64,000 nt of DNA from Vreelandella lutescens (GCF_014640815.1 NZ_BMHM01000001.1:310001-374000), one strand, 5' to 3'; shown: positions 1 to 10,046, counted from the first letter of the stretch. Translations and numbers: made by a program. The notes: generated from the letters alone by a model not told the origin.

Positions 1-1800
1 TTTAGTGTGGCCAACGTGGCCAACAACTCCAATTCGCTGCTGCCGTGGTACTACAAATTCAGCGCGGTATGGGGAAACCATGAAGGCTCGGTACTGCTGT
101 GGAGCTTAATGCTGGCTGGCTGGGGGTATGCGGCGTCGGTGTTCTCTGGCGATTTACCCCGAGACATGGTGGCCAGGGTGCAGGGCATTATGGGCATGGT
201 GTGTGTGGGCTTTTTGCTCTTTATCCTCATGACATCCAACCCTTTTGAGCGCCTGCTGCCCAATATGCCTCAGGACGGCGCGGACCTTAACCCGTTGCTG
301 CAGGATTTTGGCCTGATTGTTCACCCGCCGATGCTCTACATGGGGTATGTGGGGTTCTCTGTCGTCTTTGCCTTCGCGATTGCCGCGTTGCTGGGTGGCC
401 GCTTAGATGCTGCCTGGACCCGTTGGGCACGCCCCTGGACCAACATTGCCTGGGCATTCTTGACCGTCGGGATCGCGTTGGGAAGCTGGTGGGCCTATTA
501 CGAGCTTGGCTGGGGCGGCTGGTGGTTCTGGGATCCGGTAGAAAACGCTTCGCTACTGCCCTGGTTAACCGGCACGGCGCTGGTGCACTCGCTGGCGGTG
601 ACGGAAAAGCGCGGCTCGTTTAAGAGCTGGACCGTACTGCTAGCGATCTCCACGTTCTCGCTGTCGTTGCTGGGCACCTTCCTCGTGCGCTCGGGCGTGC
701 TGACCTCGGTGCATGCGTTTGCCAATGACCCCTCGCGTGGTTTCTTTATCCTGATGCTGCTGGCGATTACCGTCACGCTGTCGCTGCTGGTATTTGCCCT
801 GCGTGCTCCACGAGTGAGCCATAAAGTAGGTTTTAACTGGCTGTCACGCGACTCACTGCTGCTGATCAACAATATTATCTTGGTGATCATGACCGTCACG
901 GTACTGCTGGGCACCGTGTACCCGCTGATTCTCGACTCCCTTGGCCTGGGTAAAATTAGCGTGGGCCCGCCGTACTTTAATGCGCTATTTGTGCCGCTTA
1001 CTGTGGTGATGTGTATCTTCATGGGGCTTGGGCCCATGGCACGTTGGAAAAGTATGAGTGGGCAAGAGCTGTGGCGTAAGTTAGGGCTCGCAGCCGCTGC
1101 CTCTCTGGTGCTGGGTATCGCCATGCCATTCCTGTATGGCGGTGAGTGGAACCTGTGGGTGTCACTGGGCATTATTTCGGCGCTGTGGATTGTACTGCCT
1201 ATGGTGCGCGATTTATTTGATAAAACCCGCCACGCCAGCTCGTTTGTCGCCGGGCTTCGCAAGCTTTCACTCTCCTACTGGGGAATGGTGCTCGGCCACG
1301 TGGGCATTGCAGTGACCATTGTGGGCGTTGCCGTAGTCTCGAACTACAACATTGAGCGCAACGTACGCATGTCGCCGGGTACCACTGTGGAAGTGGCCGG
1401 CTATCAGTTCACTATGACCGAGCTCACTAACCGCCGCGGCCCGAATTTCCTGGCCGATACCTCGATTATCCAAGTTCAGCGTGGGGAGTCTGGCCGCAGC
1501 TTTGTGATGCGCCCCGAGAAGCGCCTTTACCTCGCCACCGGCATGCCCATGACCCAAGTCGCGCTGCGTCCTGGTTTGTTCCGTGACCTCTATGTGGCTA
1601 TGGGCGAAGACCTGGGCGATGGCAGTTACGCCATGCGGGTGCAGTACAAGCCATTTGTGCGCTGGCTGTGGCTAGGCGGCCTGTTAATGGCCTTCGGTGG
1701 ACTCTTGGCCGTGGCGGATAAACGCTACCGTCGGGTGGCCGCCCGCCAAGCGGTACCCACACGCACTGACCGCTCGACATCTCAGGAGGCCACGGTATGA
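1..1800 (+). CDS. ccmF: Cytochrome c maturation protein CcmF (5' partial)
   Basis: The reading frame is open from base 1, so the N-terminus lies outside the window; the GTG at base 7 is internal. CcmF is the membrane subunit of the cytochrome c heme lyase that attaches heme to apocytochromes in the periplasm. The sequence is a polytopic membrane protein with many hydrophobic segments and the tryptophan-rich heme-handling motif WGGWWFWDPVENAS at bases 511-552. The long periplasmic loop before the last membrane span is also present. It overlaps ccmG by the ATGA at 1797 and heads a ccmFGHI run, the usual order in gammaproteobacteria. Confidence 0.95.
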   Translation, partial: FSVANVANNSNSLLPWYYKFSAVWGNHEGSVLLWSLMLAGWGYAASVFSGDLPRDMVARVQGIMGMVCVGFLLFILMTSNPFERLLPNMPQDGADLNPLLQDFGLIVHPPMLYMGYVGFSVVFAFAIAALLGGRLDAAWTRWARPWTNIAWAFLTVGIALGSWWAYYELGWGGWWFWDPVENASLLPWLTGTALVHSLAVTEKRGSFKSWTVLLAISTFSLSLLGTFLVRSGVLTSVHAFANDPSRGFFILMLLAITVTLSLLVFALRAPRVSHKVGFNWLSRDSLLLINNIILVIMTVTVLLGTVYPLILDSLGLGKISVGPPYFNALFVPLTVVMCIFMGLGPMARWKSMSGQELWRKLGLAAAASLVLGIAMPFLYGGEWNLWVSLGIISALWIVLPMVRDLFDKTRHASSFVAGLRKLSLSYWGMVLGHVGIAVTIVGVAVVSNYNIERNVRMSPGTTVEVAGYQFTMTELTNRRGPNFLADTSIIQVQRGESGRSFVMRPEKRLYLATGMPMTQVALRPGLFRDLYVAMGEDLGDGSYAMRVQYKPFVRWLWLGGLLMAFGGLLAVADKRYRRVAARQAVPTRTDRSTSQEATV

Positions 1801-2324
1801 CGCGACGCCTGCTGCTTTTGCTGTTGCCGATTGGTTTTTTAGGCATTGCGCTGTTTCTCTATCAAGGATTAGGGCGCGACCCTTCCCATCGGGATTCAGC
1901 CCTGATGGCGCGAGACTTCCCGGCCTTTGACGCCACCACGCTGCGTGATGAAAATCGCCAAGTGGATCAAACGCTGTTCACAGGAGAAGTGACCCTGGTC
2001 AATGTATGGGGCGAATGGTGCCCTGCCTGTAAACAGGAAATGCCTCAGCTGCTGGAACTCGCCGATAACGGCATTCGCATGGTGGGTATCAACTATCGCG
2101 ATACCCGTGAGAAAGGCCTGGAGTTTCTCAGCGAGTTCGGCGACCCCTTTGAAGTGAATGTTTTCGACCCCGACGGTAGCCTGGGTTTTGATCTGGGCGT
2201 ATACGGCGCGCCGGAAACCTTTCTGGTAGACGCTGAGGGAGTGATTCGTTACCACCATAAAGGCTACGTCTCGCCTGAACATGTTCGCGAGCGCATCCTG
2301 CCGGAGGTGGAAAAATGGCGTTAA
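1797..2324 (+). CDS. ccmG: Periplasmic thioredoxin-like CcmG/DsbE
   Basis: This is the thiol-disulfide reductase of cytochrome c maturation, which keeps the CxxCH heme sites of apocytochromes reduced. An N-terminal signal anchor (residues 4-22) is followed by a thioredoxin fold with active site WCPAC (Cys75, Cys78) and the cis-proline region GAPETFLVD. The length of 175 residues is normal. The start overlaps the ccmF stop (ATGA) and its end overlaps ccmH, so translation is probably coupled. Confidence 0.95.
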   Translation: MTRRLLLLLLPIGFLGIALFLYQGLGRDPSHRDSALMARDFPAFDATTLRDENRQVDQTLFTGEVTLVNVWGEWCPACKQEMPQLLELADNGIRMVGINYRDTREKGLEFLSEFGDPFEVNVFDPDGSLGFDLGVYGAPETFLVDAEGVIRYHHKGYVSPEHVRERILPEVEKWR

Positions 2325-2785
2325 TGCGTTGGATGTTCATAGCGCTGCTGCTCACGCTGGCAGGCAGTGCTCTGGCGGCTGGCATCGAAATTCGTGAGTT
2401 TGATGACCCTGTGATGGAGCAGCGTTACCGAGACCTCACCGCCTCCATGCGCTGCCCGCTTTGCGAGAATCAGGCCATTGATGATTCCGATGCGCCGATC
2501 TCCGGTGATATGCGCGAACGGGTCTACTTACTGCTTCAAGATGGCCAGTCGGATATCGAAATCATTAATCACATGGTGCAGCGTTTTGGAGATTACATTC
2601 TCTATAACCCGCGCCTTGAGAACCGCACTTACCTGTTATGGGGTCTGCCCATTGGGCTGGTGATACTTGGGGTTGTGGTGGTCGTGCTCATGGTACGCGC
2701 TCGCCGCAATGCCTCTGCTAAAGCGCTGAGTGCCGAAGAGCGTGCCCGCCTGGATGCCCTGATTAACCGCGAGAGGTCTTCATGA
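2315..2785 (+). CDS. ccmH: Cytochrome c maturation protein CcmH (CcmL-type)
   Basis: A signal peptide (residues 1-22) precedes the RCPLC motif (residues 46-50) within the conserved LTASMRCPLCENQAIDDSDA region; a membrane helix follows near residues 104-126 and then a short basic tail. The RCxxC pair exchanges disulfides with CcmG and apocytochrome c. The protein ends after this domain (156 residues), so it is the short form, with CcmI encoded separately. The start has a good ribosome binding site, GGAGGTGG, and lies 10 bases inside ccmG. Confidence 0.95.
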   Translation: MALMRWMFIALLLTLAGSALAAGIEIREFDDPVMEQRYRDLTASMRCPLCENQAIDDSDAPISGDMRERVYLLLQDGQSDIEIINHMVQRFGDYILYNPRLENRTYLLWGLPIGLVILGVVVVVLMVRARRNASAKALSAEERARLDALINRERSS

Positions 2786-4023
2786 CACCGCTCTGGATAG
2801 CGATTGCCTTACTGTTACTGCCTGCGCTGTGGCTGCTGATTGCCCCCATGCGTGGTGCCCGTTCCCTGCGTGACCAGCTTCACCATTTTGAAGCCAACGA
2901 CACGTCTGCCGAGCAGAACGTGGCGATTTTTCAGCGCCGTATGGCCTCTTTGGAAGCTGCCCGTGAGCGTGGTGATGTTGACGAGGCCCGTTTTAGTGAA
3001 GACCGCTTAGAGCTAGAGCGTAGCCTGCTGGAAGATACCGCTACCCAAACCAAACGCCCATTAAAAGCGGTCACCGCCGGACGGCTGGTCGTGCCGTTAG
3101 TCATGGTGGCTGTGGTAGGTGCCAGCACGTTCTGGTATCAGCAAAACGGTGCAGAAGGGGACCTGACGCTCTACGCCATTCAAGAAGAGATTAGAAACGA
3201 CCCAGAAGGCTCGTTGGCGATGTTTTTGGAGCGGATGGAAGCGGAAGCTGAGCGTCAGCCCAACAACCCCAACGTTTGGAGCTCGCTGTTTCCGCTCTAC
3301 CGCGATACGGGGCAGCCCGATAAAGCCGCCGATGCTCTGGAGCGCTTGATTGCCATTGAAGGACGCATTCCGCCGCTGCTTGCCCAGCTAGCGCAGCTTC
3401 GCTTCTTCATGGCCGAGCGTGAGCTAACGCCCGAGGTGCAAGCGCTCGTGGATGAAACGCTTGACCTAGACCCGCGTCAGCCCACTGTGATGGGACTGCT
3501 GGGTATTCACGCCTTCGATAACGGTGATTATGAAACCGCTGTCGACCGTTGGCGTCGGGCCGTCGCTAATATTGAAGACCCCGAAACCGCCGCCTCCTTA
3601 CGTGATGGCATTCGCGTTGCCCAAGAGCGCATGGGCGTCACACCTGAAGCAACTCCTGAGGCTCAAGGCCAAGGCGTGCGTGTGAACGTATCGCTGGATG
3701 AGGCGCTGGTGGGTAACGTAAGTGATGACGCCACCGTATTTATTACTGCTCGTGATATGGAAGGCGAGCTGCCGCCGCTCGCTGTGATACGCGCTCAGGT
3801 ATCCGAGCTGCCCATGACCGTGGTGCTCGATGACACTGCTGCCATGTCACCCCAGGCGCAAATCTCCCAGGTGCGTGAAGTGCGCTTAGTGGTGCGTGTC
3901 TCTGAATCGGGGCAGGCAACGCCTCAGCCAGGCGACCTGTTTGGCGATTTGGAGAGCGCAAGCGTTGGCCCTATCAGCGAAGATGATGCCGCCAATGTCG
4001 TTATTAACCGCATCTTTGAATAA
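2782..4023 (+). CDS. ccmI: Cytochrome c biogenesis protein CcmI (TPR apocytochrome chaperone)
   Basis: The start overlaps the ccmH stop (ATGA). There are two membrane helices (about residues 4-22 and 97-115) with a cytoplasmic charged loop between them, followed by a periplasmic region of TPR-like helices (about 130-300). A C-terminal beta-rich domain contains the SLDEALVGNVSDDATVFITA segment. This is the layout of CcmI/CycH, which binds the C-termini of apocytochromes c and hands them to CcmFH. It is the last gene of the ccm run; smc begins 33 bases later on the same strand. Confidence 0.88.
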   Translation: MTPLWIAIALLLLPALWLLIAPMRGARSLRDQLHHFEANDTSAEQNVAIFQRRMASLEAARERGDVDEARFSEDRLELERSLLEDTATQTKRPLKAVTAGRLVVPLVMVAVVGASTFWYQQNGAEGDLTLYAIQEEIRNDPEGSLAMFLERMEAEAERQPNNPNVWSSLFPLYRDTGQPDKAADALERLIAIEGRIPPLLAQLAQLRFFMAERELTPEVQALVDETLDLDPRQPTVMGLLGIHAFDNGDYETAVDRWRRAVANIEDPETAASLRDGIRVAQERMGVTPEATPEAQGQGVRVNVSLDEALVGNVSDDATVFITARDMEGELPPLAVIRAQVSELPMTVVLDDTAAMSPQAQISQVREVRLVVRVSESGQATPQPGDLFGDLESASVGPISEDDAANVVINRIFE

Positions 4024-4056
4024 TCTCCACGTAAGCCACCGCTGCTAAGGGTCGCA

Positions 4057-7000
4057 ATGCGCTTAACCTCTATCCGTCTTGTTGGGTTCAAGTCCTTTGT
4101 TGATCCGGTCACCGTGCCCTTCGATGGCAATATGACGGCCATCGTTGGGCCGAACGGCTGCGGTAAATCCAATATTATTGATGCCGTGCGCTGGGTGATG
4201 GGGGAGTCCTCCGCCAAAACCCTGCGCGGCGAATCCATGGCTGACGTTATCTTTAACGGCTCCACCGGGCGTAAGCCGGTAGGGCAAGCGTCCATCGAGC
4301 TCAAGTTTGATAACCGCGACGGCGGCATGGGCGGTTTATACGCCCAGTACTCAGAAATTGCCGTTAAGCGTCTTGTGACCCGGGATGGTCAGTCCAACTA
4401 CTTCTTTAACGGGCAAAAGTGCCGTCGCCGGGATATCGCCGACCTGTTCATGGGCACCGGCCTTGGCCCGCGCTCCTACGCCATCATCGGCCAGGGGATG
4501 ATTTCGCGGCTGATTGAAGCCCGGCCTGACGATCTACGCGCCACCCTCGAAGAAGCGGCAGGTATCTCCAAGTACAAAGAGCGCCGCCGGGAAACCGAAA
4601 ATCGCATGCGCCGTACCCAGGAGAACTTGGAGCGCCTGGACGATATTCGCGAAGAGCTGGATAAGCAGCTCGAACGCTTGAAGCGCCAAGCCGAAGCCGC
4701 CAAGCGCTATCAAGAACTCAAGCAGCAGGAGTACCGCTTAAAAGGTGAGCTGGCGCTGCTGCGCGGGCGCACCCTGCGGACTGAACAGTCCCGCCAAGAG
4801 AGTCGTGTGCGCGAGCTGGAAATCGCTGTTGAGAAAGACGTGTTTGGCGTTCGCCAGTGCGAAACCCGCCTGGAGCAAGCCCGCGAACAGCATGATGAGC
4901 TGGCCGAAGTGCTGGACCGCCACCAGCAGCAGTTTTATGAAACCACCACGCGCATTGCCCGCTTAGAGCAAGACCAGGCCCACCGCCGTAGTCGGGAGGC
5001 CCAGCTAGCCAATGATATAGCCACCGCCCGCCGGGATCTTGATGAGCAGCGCCGAGTCAGTGAGGGCGACCAAGAGCGGCTCGCGGTCATCGACGAGCGC
5101 TTTGAAGAGCTGCTGCCCGAGCATGAAGCGTTGGAAGAGCAGCTAGAAATGCTCGAGCAAACCCTGGCCGAAGCGACACCCGCCTTGGAAGCCGCTGAAC
5201 AGCAGTGGTCCGATGCTGAAAACCGCTGGCGCGAGGCTAGCCGCGATGCCGACCGTAGCCAAGACCAACTGCGCGATTTAGAACAGCGTATTGCTCGGTT
5301 GCAGGCAGAGGGGCAGCGCCGCCGCCAGCAGCGCGGCGAGCTGGCCGATATGACCGCGCTGCAAAATGAGCACGCCGACTACCAAGCCCGCCTGGAGGAA
5401 GCCGACCAACGTGCCGATGCCTTCCAAGTGGAACGCGAACAGTGGCAGCAGCGCTATAGCGATGCCAAAGCGGCTTACCAACAGGCGGTCACCTCCCGTG
5501 ACCAGCAGCGCGCCGCGCTCAGCCAACAGCAGGGTGAATTGGCCTCGCTGCAAGCGCTCATCGATGCCGCCCTGGCCGACCACGACCCGCAGCTGAGCGA
5601 CGCGTTGGCCGCCCATGGCCTCGCTGATGCACCCCGCTTGGGGGAAGCCATTTCGGTGGCTCAGGGGTGGGAACGTGTCATTTCCTGGCTACTCGCTCCT
5701 TGGCTGAATGCCCGGCTGGTGGCAGCAGAACAGCTAAAAGCCCTGCCCGAAGCGCTGGCAACGGAGTGGTGTTTGATTGATCAAGCGCCAACGTCTCACG
5801 CCACGGCAGCGGGCTCCGGCCAGCGCCTTAGCAGCCTAGTAGAAGGCGCGGGCGCAATGGCTGAGTGGTTAGCAAGTATTCACTATGTAGATACCGCCGA
5901 GGCTGCCGAGGCGCTGTTGCCTACGCTTGCCCCCGGCGAGAGCGTGGTCAGCCAAGACGGTGTGTGGCGTGGCCGCGGCTGGCTACATCAGCAGGCCAAT
6001 GGTGAAGGCGTGGATGCCTTGCTAGTTACTCGCCGACGCTTCGATGAGCTAGCATCAGAGCGAGAACGCGCGGAGGAAGCACTGGCCCTGCTGGACGAGC
6101 AGTGCGAGGCCGCTAACGAGGCGATTGAAACGTTAGAACTGACCCGTGAGCAGCAAGCGGAGCAGGAGCGTTCCCACGCCGCTACCCGCCAACAGCTAGC
6201 GGTACAAGAGCAGCGCCTTGCCCAACGCCTTGAGCATCTCTCCAGCCGTGCCACAGAACTAGACGACGAACTGGCGCAGCTGCAAGAGGATGAGGCGGAG
6301 TTAACGCTCACTTTAGAAGAGCAACGCGCCCGCTGGCGCACCGCCATGGAGCAGTTGGAAGCGGCCGCTGAGGCTCGAGAAACCAGCGTAGAGCAGCGCC
6401 ATCGCCAGCGTGAACAGCGTGAGCAGCTCAACCAACAGCTCGCCCCGCTCAAAGCGCGTCAGCAGGCGCTGGCACTTGAGCGTGAACGCTTAAAAGCCGA
6501 GCGCGACAGCCTGCGCGCGCAGCAGTCCCGCTCAAGCGATACCGAAGAGCGCCTCTCGCTGCGTATTGCCGAGCTGGAAGAGTCCCGTGAGATGCTGGTA
6601 GAACCTGACGAGCTGGCCGCTGAGGAGCTTGAAGAGCTCTTGCACCAGCGCGAACAGCAGGAACGGCGGCTCAACGAGACCCGCCAACAAGCGCAGGCGC
6701 TGGCCGAGCAGCTACGCAACGACGAGTTAGCCCGCCAGCAGCACGAGCGCAACCTGGAACAGAGCCGTGAACAGCTCCAGCAGCGCCGTATGGAGGTGCA
6801 GGCGCTGGCGCTCAAAGCCGCCACCCAAGATGAACAGTTAGCGGAGCTTGGCCATAACGTCGATGAACTCGCCAGCACGTTGGCTAGCGATGCCAGCGAG
6901 CCTGAGTGGCAAGCCCGCTTGGAAAGCACGTCGGAGAAAATACGCCGCCTAGGCGCGATCAACCTTGCGGCCATCGAAGAGTACGACCAGCAGGCCGAAC

Positions 7001-7560
7001 GGCGTAACTATCTTGAAGCTCAGCATGCCGAGCTCACCGAGGCGCTAGAGACCTTAGAGCGGGCCATCAAGCGCATTGACCAAGAAACCCGCGTGCGCTT
7101 TAAAGAAACCTTCGAGCAGGTAAACACCGGGCTACAAACCCTATTCCCCCGCGTATTTGGCGGCGGTGCCGCCTGGTTAACGCTCACCGGCGATGATTTA
7201 CTGGAAACCGGCGTGGCGATCATGGCCCGCCCACCGGGCAAGAAAAACAGCACCATTCATCTGCTGTCAGGGGGCGAAAAAGCCCTGACCGCGCTGTCGC
7301 TGGTATTTGCCATCTTCCAGCTCAACCCAGCACCGTTCTGTATGTTGGATGAAGTTGATGCCCCATTAGATGATGCCAACGTGGGCCGCTACGCCAAGCT
7401 CGTGAAAGAGATGTCGGAAAGCGTGCAGTTTATCTACATCACTCACAACAAAATCGCCATGGAGGCCGCCGAGCGCCTGATGGGGGTGACCATGCAAGAG
7501 CCCGGCGTATCGCGTTTGGTCTCAGTGGGTATCGATGAGGCGGCAGAGCTGGTGGATTAA
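4057..7560 (+). CDS. smc: Chromosome segregation protein SMC
   Basis: This 1167-residue structural-maintenance-of-chromosomes ATPase forms the core of the bacterial condensin with ScpA and ScpB. Walker A is GPNGCGKS (residues 31-38). Long Glu/Gln/Arg-rich coiled coils flank a globular hinge at roughly 510-650. The C-terminal head carries the ABC signature LSGGEKAL (1070-1077) and Walker B MLDEVD (1096-1101). Length and order match the family. Neighbours zipA and ligA are the usual partners in Pseudomonas and relatives, but here two genes lie between smc and zipA. The stop overlaps the stop of the convergent next gene by 4 bases. Confidence 0.97.
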   Translation: MRLTSIRLVGFKSFVDPVTVPFDGNMTAIVGPNGCGKSNIIDAVRWVMGESSAKTLRGESMADVIFNGSTGRKPVGQASIELKFDNRDGGMGGLYAQYSEIAVKRLVTRDGQSNYFFNGQKCRRRDIADLFMGTGLGPRSYAIIGQGMISRLIEARPDDLRATLEEAAGISKYKERRRETENRMRRTQENLERLDDIREELDKQLERLKRQAEAAKRYQELKQQEYRLKGELALLRGRTLRTEQSRQESRVRELEIAVEKDVFGVRQCETRLEQAREQHDELAEVLDRHQQQFYETTTRIARLEQDQAHRRSREAQLANDIATARRDLDEQRRVSEGDQERLAVIDERFEELLPEHEALEEQLEMLEQTLAEATPALEAAEQQWSDAENRWREASRDADRSQDQLRDLEQRIARLQAEGQRRRQQRGELADMTALQNEHADYQARLEEADQRADAFQVEREQWQQRYSDAKAAYQQAVTSRDQQRAALSQQQGELASLQALIDAALADHDPQLSDALAAHGLADAPRLGEAISVAQGWERVISWLLAPWLNARLVAAEQLKALPEALATEWCLIDQAPTSHATAAGSGQRLSSLVEGAGAMAEWLASIHYVDTAEAAEALLPTLAPGESVVSQDGVWRGRGWLHQQANGEGVDALLVTRRRFDELASERERAEEALALLDEQCEAANEAIETLELTREQQAEQERSHAATRQQLAVQEQRLAQRLEHLSSRATELDDELAQLQEDEAELTLTLEEQRARWRTAMEQLEAAAEARETSVEQRHRQREQREQLNQQLAPLKARQQALALERERLKAERDSLRAQQSRSSDTEERLSLRIAELEESREMLVEPDELAAEELEELLHQREQQERRLNETRQQAQALAEQLRNDELARQQHERNLEQSREQLQQRRMEVQALALKAATQDEQLAELGHNVDELASTLASDASEPEWQARLESTSEKIRRLGAINLAAIEEYDQQAERRNYLEAQHAELTEALETLERAIKRIDQETRVRFKETFEQVNTGLQTLFPRVFGGGAAWLTLTGDDLLETGVAIMARPPGKKNSTIHLLSGGEKALTALSLVFAIFQLNPAPFCMLDEVDAPLDDANVGRYAKLVKEMSESVQFIYITHNKIAMEAAERLMGVTMQEPGVSRLVSVGIDEAAELVD

Positions 7561-8726
7561 CCTTCGCCCAGCTCGCGCATCACGGCATACAGTTTGGATT
7601 TGGCTTCAAAACCGACGCCGGGAATATCAGGCAGGCCAACGTAGCCATTTTCCACCTGGATGCCATCGGCAAAGCCACCAAACGGTTGGAAGACATCCGG
7701 ATAGGACTCATTGCCGCCTAAATGCAGGCCTGCGGCAATGTTCAGCGACATCTGGTGGCCGCCGTGGGGCACGACCCGGCGCGATGACCAGCCAAGCTCG
7801 TCCATCACTTTCAGTGTGCGCATATACTCCACCAAGCCATAGGAAAGCGCACAGTCGAACTGTACAAAGTCTCGGTCGGCACGCATACCGCCATGGCGCA
7901 GCAGGTTACGCGCATCCTGATGAGAGAACAGGTTCTCACCCGTTGCCATAGGCAGGCTGTAGTGGTTTGCCAGCTCCGCCTGTAGCGCATAATCCAATGG
8001 GTCACCGGCTTCCTCGTACCAGAACAAGCCATAGGGTTTAAGCGCTTCGGCGTAGGCAATGGCGGTTTCTTGGTCAAAACGCCCGTTAGCATCCACCGCC
8101 AAGCGGCTGCCATCGCCAACTACCTTCAATACCGCTTCAATACGGCGCAGGTCTTCATCCAGAGGAGCTGCACCAATCTTCATCTTCACGACGTTATAGC
8201 CGCGATCTAAATAGCTGCGCATTTCATCTTGGAGCTTTGAGTGGTCTTTGCCGGGGTAGTAGTAACCGCCCGCGGCATACACCCACACTTTGTCGTCCGC
8301 CTGGCCGTTACGATAGCGGTCGGCGAGTAGGCGGTAGAGTGGCTTACCTTCGATTTTAGCCACGGCATCCCATACGGCCATGTCGATGGTGCCTACCGCG
8401 ACGGAACGTTCACCGTGGCCGCCAGGCTTCTCGTTAGTCATAAGCGCTTTCCAGATCGCAAACGGATCCAGGTTGTTGTGCTCGTGATCTATTAGGCTCT
8501 CAGGGTCCGCCTCTGTAATGCGGTCTAAGAAACGGTCGCGCATCAGCGCGCCTTGCCCATAACGACCGTTTGAGTTGAACCCGTAGCCAATCACAGGCTT
8601 GCCATCACGAATCACATCGGTGACCACCGCGACCACCGAGCAGGTCATCTTGGAAAAGTCGATGTAGGCATTGGCGATGGGGGAGGCAATCGAGACGGTT
8701 TTCTCGCGAATTTCAACGATACGCAT
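7557..8726 (-). CDS. D(-)-tartrate dehydratase-like enolase-superfamily enzyme
   Basis: This is a mandelate racemase/muconate lactonizing enzyme-type protein. The sequence runs closely parallel to the Bradyrhizobium D-tartrate dehydratase TarD as I recall it: GYGFNSNGRYGQGAL, KPGGHGERSVAVGTIDMAVWD, the NVVKMKIG catalytic lysine region, metal ligands in AVDANGRF and WYEE, and the histidine in PHGGHQMSLN. The predicted reaction is dehydration of D-tartrate to oxaloacetate. I place the start at the ATG preceded by CTGAGGAG, about 6 bases upstream; a longer frame reaches 8756. It is divergent from a LysR gene, its probable regulator. Substrate is inferred from similarity only. Confidence 0.85.
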   Translation of the reverse strand: MRIVEIREKTVSIASPIANAYIDFSKMTCSVVAVVTDVIRDGKPVIGYGFNSNGRYGQGALMRDRFLDRITEADPESLIDHEHNNLDPFAIWKALMTNEKPGGHGERSVAVGTIDMAVWDAVAKIEGKPLYRLLADRYRNGQADDKVWVYAAGGYYYPGKDHSKLQDEMRSYLDRGYNVVKMKIGAAPLDEDLRRIEAVLKVVGDGSRLAVDANGRFDQETAIAYAEALKPYGLFWYEEAGDPLDYALQAELANHYSLPMATGENLFSHQDARNLLRHGGMRADRDFVQFDCALSYGLVEYMRTLKVMDELGWSSRRVVPHGGHQMSLNIAAGLHLGGNESYPDVFQPFGGFADGIQVENGYVGLPDIPGVGFEAKSKLYAVMRELGEG

Positions 8727-8825
8727 GGGTAACTCCTCAGTGAGTGATGGCTCCACGATAAGCGTGACAACCCATGGCGACCAATGCTATTACTCTCGCC
8801 TCCCATGCTGAAACGGCATTGCCTT

Positions 8826-9734
8826 ATGGAATTGGTTTGGTTAGAAGATTTTAACGCGCTTGCTGAGCAAGGCAGCTTTGTGCGCGCCGCCCAAGCACGT
8901 CATGTCACTCAGCCCGCGTTTAGCAGGCGCATCCGCTCACTTGAGCAATGGATGGGTGTTGCGCTCTTTGTGCGTACGTCTCAGGGCACGCATTTAACGG
9001 AGGCAGGGCACTATATTCAATCCGGGGCGCTGGATGCAGTCACACGCCTTTATCGGTTAAGAAGCGATGCCCAGAACATTGCTAACAAAGCCAGCAATAC
9101 GCTGCAGTTTACGGCGACACATTCGCTCTCCTTTACTTTTTTTCCGCGCTGGGTACGCCAATTAGAACAAGGCGCATTGCTACATTCGGTGCAGCTGCAT
9201 TCCGACACCATGGCGGCCTGTGAACAGCTACTGCTGCAAGGCGCTGCCCAGTTTCTGCTGAGTCACCGTGACCCGGCCGTTCACTCTTTATTGGCCACTG
9301 AACAGTTTGAGACGCTCTGTATCGGCCACGACCGGTTGCTCCCATTGGTCGGCCAAGCATTGCACTGCACGTCAGATTTCCAGAAGTTTCCTTATTTGGC
9401 CTACACCGATGCCTCTGGCCTGGGCCGTATCCTGGCCCATCATTTAAATCAGCGAAAAAATGCGGCAATGAAGCTGCCACTATTAGAGCGCCCGGCGCAC
9501 TTTAGCAGCCACTTGGCAGCCGTACTGATGTCGATGGCGCTTGAAAATAAAGGCATGGCGTGGATTCCTGAAAGCCTTTCGGAACAGGAAGTTGCAGAAG
9601 GGCGATTAGTGCGTGCGCTACCGCCTGAGTGGGATATACCGGTAGAAATCCAGTTGACCCGGCCTCGACAGCTCAGCAGCGGCGTGGCGGATGCTTTCTG
9701 GAAGAAACTCGCAGAAGTGCCCTATCCTCACTAA
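8826..9734 (+). CDS. LysR-family transcriptional regulator (HypT-like)
   Basis: The N-terminal winged helix-turn-helix is typical of LysR proteins (LEDFNALAEQGSFVRAAQAR followed by TQPAFSRRIRSLEQWMGVALF). A substrate-binding domain follows, about 300 residues in all. The opening and the spacing resemble the YjiE/HypT branch. The start is set by alignment to LysR proteins; in-frame ATGs also exist at 8784 and 8805, and no strong ribosome binding site separates them. It is divergent from the tartrate dehydratase gene with about 100 bases between starts, so a shared, tartrate-responsive control region is likely, though no operator was identified. Confidence 0.82.
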   Translation: MELVWLEDFNALAEQGSFVRAAQARHVTQPAFSRRIRSLEQWMGVALFVRTSQGTHLTEAGHYIQSGALDAVTRLYRLRSDAQNIANKASNTLQFTATHSLSFTFFPRWVRQLEQGALLHSVQLHSDTMAACEQLLLQGAAQFLLSHRDPAVHSLLATEQFETLCIGHDRLLPLVGQALHCTSDFQKFPYLAYTDASGLGRILAHHLNQRKNAAMKLPLLERPAHFSSHLAAVLMSMALENKGMAWIPESLSEQEVAEGRLVRALPPEWDIPVEIQLTRPRQLSSGVADAFWKKLAEVPYPH

Positions 9735-10046
9735 CATAACGTTTAAATAAGGTGAGCTGATCGCGTATCAGCGTGTAAAAAAACCGCATTGCCAGCCTGT
9801 AAAGGCAGTGGGCAGAGCAAATTAACGCGGAAATGGCACTTTTGGTGGTTGATAAGGTCGAAAATTTCGCCTAAAAAGCCCTCATACTTGCTCAAACGTG
9901 TGAAAATTAGCAAAAATTGGCCCTTTTCGTAGCAACCGCGCTATGCTTGAGGCTAAATATCGATTCATAAGAAGGTTCCCATATTCTGGCGTTGTGACAC
10001 GTACTTCGCCTAAGTAACCGGTTAGATGACCCATGGAATGCTCGAC
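9735..10046. other. Intergenic region upstream of zipA
   Basis: About 310 bases without a gene. A short hairpin GCTGAT/ATCAGC lies at 9755-9771 just after the LysR gene but has no T-run on the plus strand. The rest is AT-richer than its surroundings and presumably holds the zipA promoter; I could not fix a convincing -35/-10 pair. Confidence 0.5.

Noticed and set aside
498..1262. 254-residue open frame antisense to ccmF
   Set aside because: It lies wholly within a well-conserved gene, has a low-complexity Ser/Thr-rich product and no recognisable domain.
4476..7256. Several long open frames antisense to smc
   Set aside because: They are rich in Ser/Arg/Cys, have no ribosome binding sites and mirror the codon bias of the smc coiled coil, so they are shadows of that gene.
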